From: Allorhizobium ampelinum S4
Lineage (GTDB): Bacteria; Pseudomonadota; Alphaproteobacteria; Rhizobiales; Rhizobiaceae
NCBI RefSeq assembly: GCF_000016285.1
Contig: NC_011989.1
Coordinates: forward strand, 1,181,001-1,245,000
Reading direction: 5' to 3'
Length of the DNA: 64,000 nt
The notes beneath the pieces are model-generated. The model worked only from the letters and a program-made list of their open reading frames with translations. It was not told the origin of the DNA and did no database searches. The position numbers were made by a program, and so were the translations under genes. Positions 63,653 to 64,000 of the stretch are shown one piece after another; the stretch's first letter is position 1; each line of letters starts with the position of its first letter.

Positions 63653-63900
63653 AGATCGACTGGTCTCGGCGGTGGTTCAATCAGATCAAAATCGGGAAAA
63701 TCCTCCTCGATAGGCGGCTGACTGCGCAGCCACTCGATCAGATTTTGCTTCTTGTCGTTGACAGGCTCAATAATGATCCGGTCGCCTTCCTTGCGCATGA
63801 TCACTTCATCGCCCGGAAACTCGAATTCCACGGGGATGCGGACGGCGCGATTGCGACCGTTCTTGAACACCCGCACATGTCTTTCCTGCTCCATACTCAT
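63649..63900 (-). CDS. vapB: VapB family antitoxin (AbrB/SpoVT-type DNA-binding)
   Basis: 83-aa antitoxin with an N-terminal swapped-hairpin AbrB fold: VRVFKNGRNRAVRIPVEFEFPGDEVIMRKEGDRIIIEP. The acidic, Pro-rich C-terminus (PPIEEDFPDFDLIEPPP) should wrap the VapC active site. The ATG at 63900 has GGAGG at 5-6 nt and is preferred to one at 63912. With VapC it represses its own promoter through the inverted repeat just upstream. Confidence 0.92.
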   Translation of the reverse strand: MSMEQERHVRVFKNGRNRAVRIPVEFEFPGDEVIMRKEGDRIIIEPVNDKKQNLIEWLRSQPPIEEDFPDFDLIEPPPRPVDL

Positions 63901-63915
63901 ATTTGCCTCCATCGC

Positions 63916-63939
63916 TGGCATAGGCTTTAGCATATGCCA
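63916..63939. promoter_or_regulatory. Inverted repeat upstream of vapB, likely VapBC operator
   Basis: TGGCATA (63916-63922) and TATGCCA (63933-63939) are exact complements 10 nt apart, 15 nt upstream of the vapB start. A further half-site CCTATGC lies at about 63949-63955. Spaced inverted repeats like this are the usual VapBC autoregulatory sites. A TTGACT on the minus strand (63957-63962) may be the minus-35 element. Confidence 0.55.
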
Positions 63940-64000
63940 AGCGGGTGTCCTATGCAAGTCAACGCTTGACCTCTCACATGGTCATCAATCTTGGCTCGCG

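Overview
The window is ordinary chromosomal DNA of an alphaproteobacterium of the order Hyphomicrobiales, family Rhizobiaceae (Agrobacterium/Allorhizobium/Rhizobium-like). The grounds are two tandem RopA-type porins, rhizobial DUF1127, DUF3563 and TIGR02301 proteins, an rpoZ-rsh pair, the lepB-rnc-era-recO order, PssA/Psd phospholipid genes, and intergenic hairpin repeats of a style I recall from rhizobial genomes. I see no insertion sequence, prophage, CRISPR array, rRNA or clearly broken gene. Species cannot be fixed from the sequence alone.

Layout. 1-8.4 kb: an oligopeptide-type ABC importer operon on the minus strand (binding protein, two permeases, fused double ATPase cut by the window edge), then a glutamine synthetase-like ligase divergent from an omega-aminotransferase, which together suggest amine or peptide nitrogen scavenging. 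8.4-9.4 kb: a His-rich PadR regulator with a DUF2218 protein behind a perfect 18-bp palindrome. 9.4-13.1 kb: envelope glycan genes (GT39, GT2 and a divergent flippase-like protein). 13.1-20.7 kb: AMP nucleosidase, a glutathione transferase, small secreted and Sel1-like proteins, a HisC-like aminotransferase, two PilZ-type proteins and a ferredoxin-reductase-like flavoprotein. 21.1-23.3 kb: two paralogous porins. 24.1 kb: tRNA-Ser(GCT). 24.3-33.6 kb: alpha/beta hydrolase, lytic transglycosylase, dapA, smpB, DUF1127, ada, a globin-coupled chemoreceptor and a NYN nuclease.

33.9-42.5 kb is the housekeeping core: rpoZ, rsh (ppGpp synthetase/hydrolase), DUF3563, lepB, rnc, era, a membrane AbrB-type protein and recO. 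43-49.6 kb: MOSC and HD genes, an EF-hand protein, a ygfZ-HD-phosphatase operon and several small rhizobial proteins. 49.6-57.2 kb: a NUDIX hydrolase divergent from an SRAP protein, phosphatidylethanolamine synthesis (pssA, psd), an Atm1-type exporter and a LysM protein with an internal duplication. 57.5-63.9 kb: a LOG-family gene, rarD, cimA, and a tight same-strand run vapB-vapC-GFA-GFA-GFA-pip leading into cimA.

No convincing new multi-gene system was found. The items most worth a second look are the PadR-DUF2218 pair with its palindrome, the vapBC module joined by short gaps and overlaps to three tandem GFA genes, the duplicated module inside the LysM protein, and the nine-G tract inside rsh. 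Coding starts were chosen from Shine-Dalgarno sequences and family N-termini, so several differ from the longest open frame.
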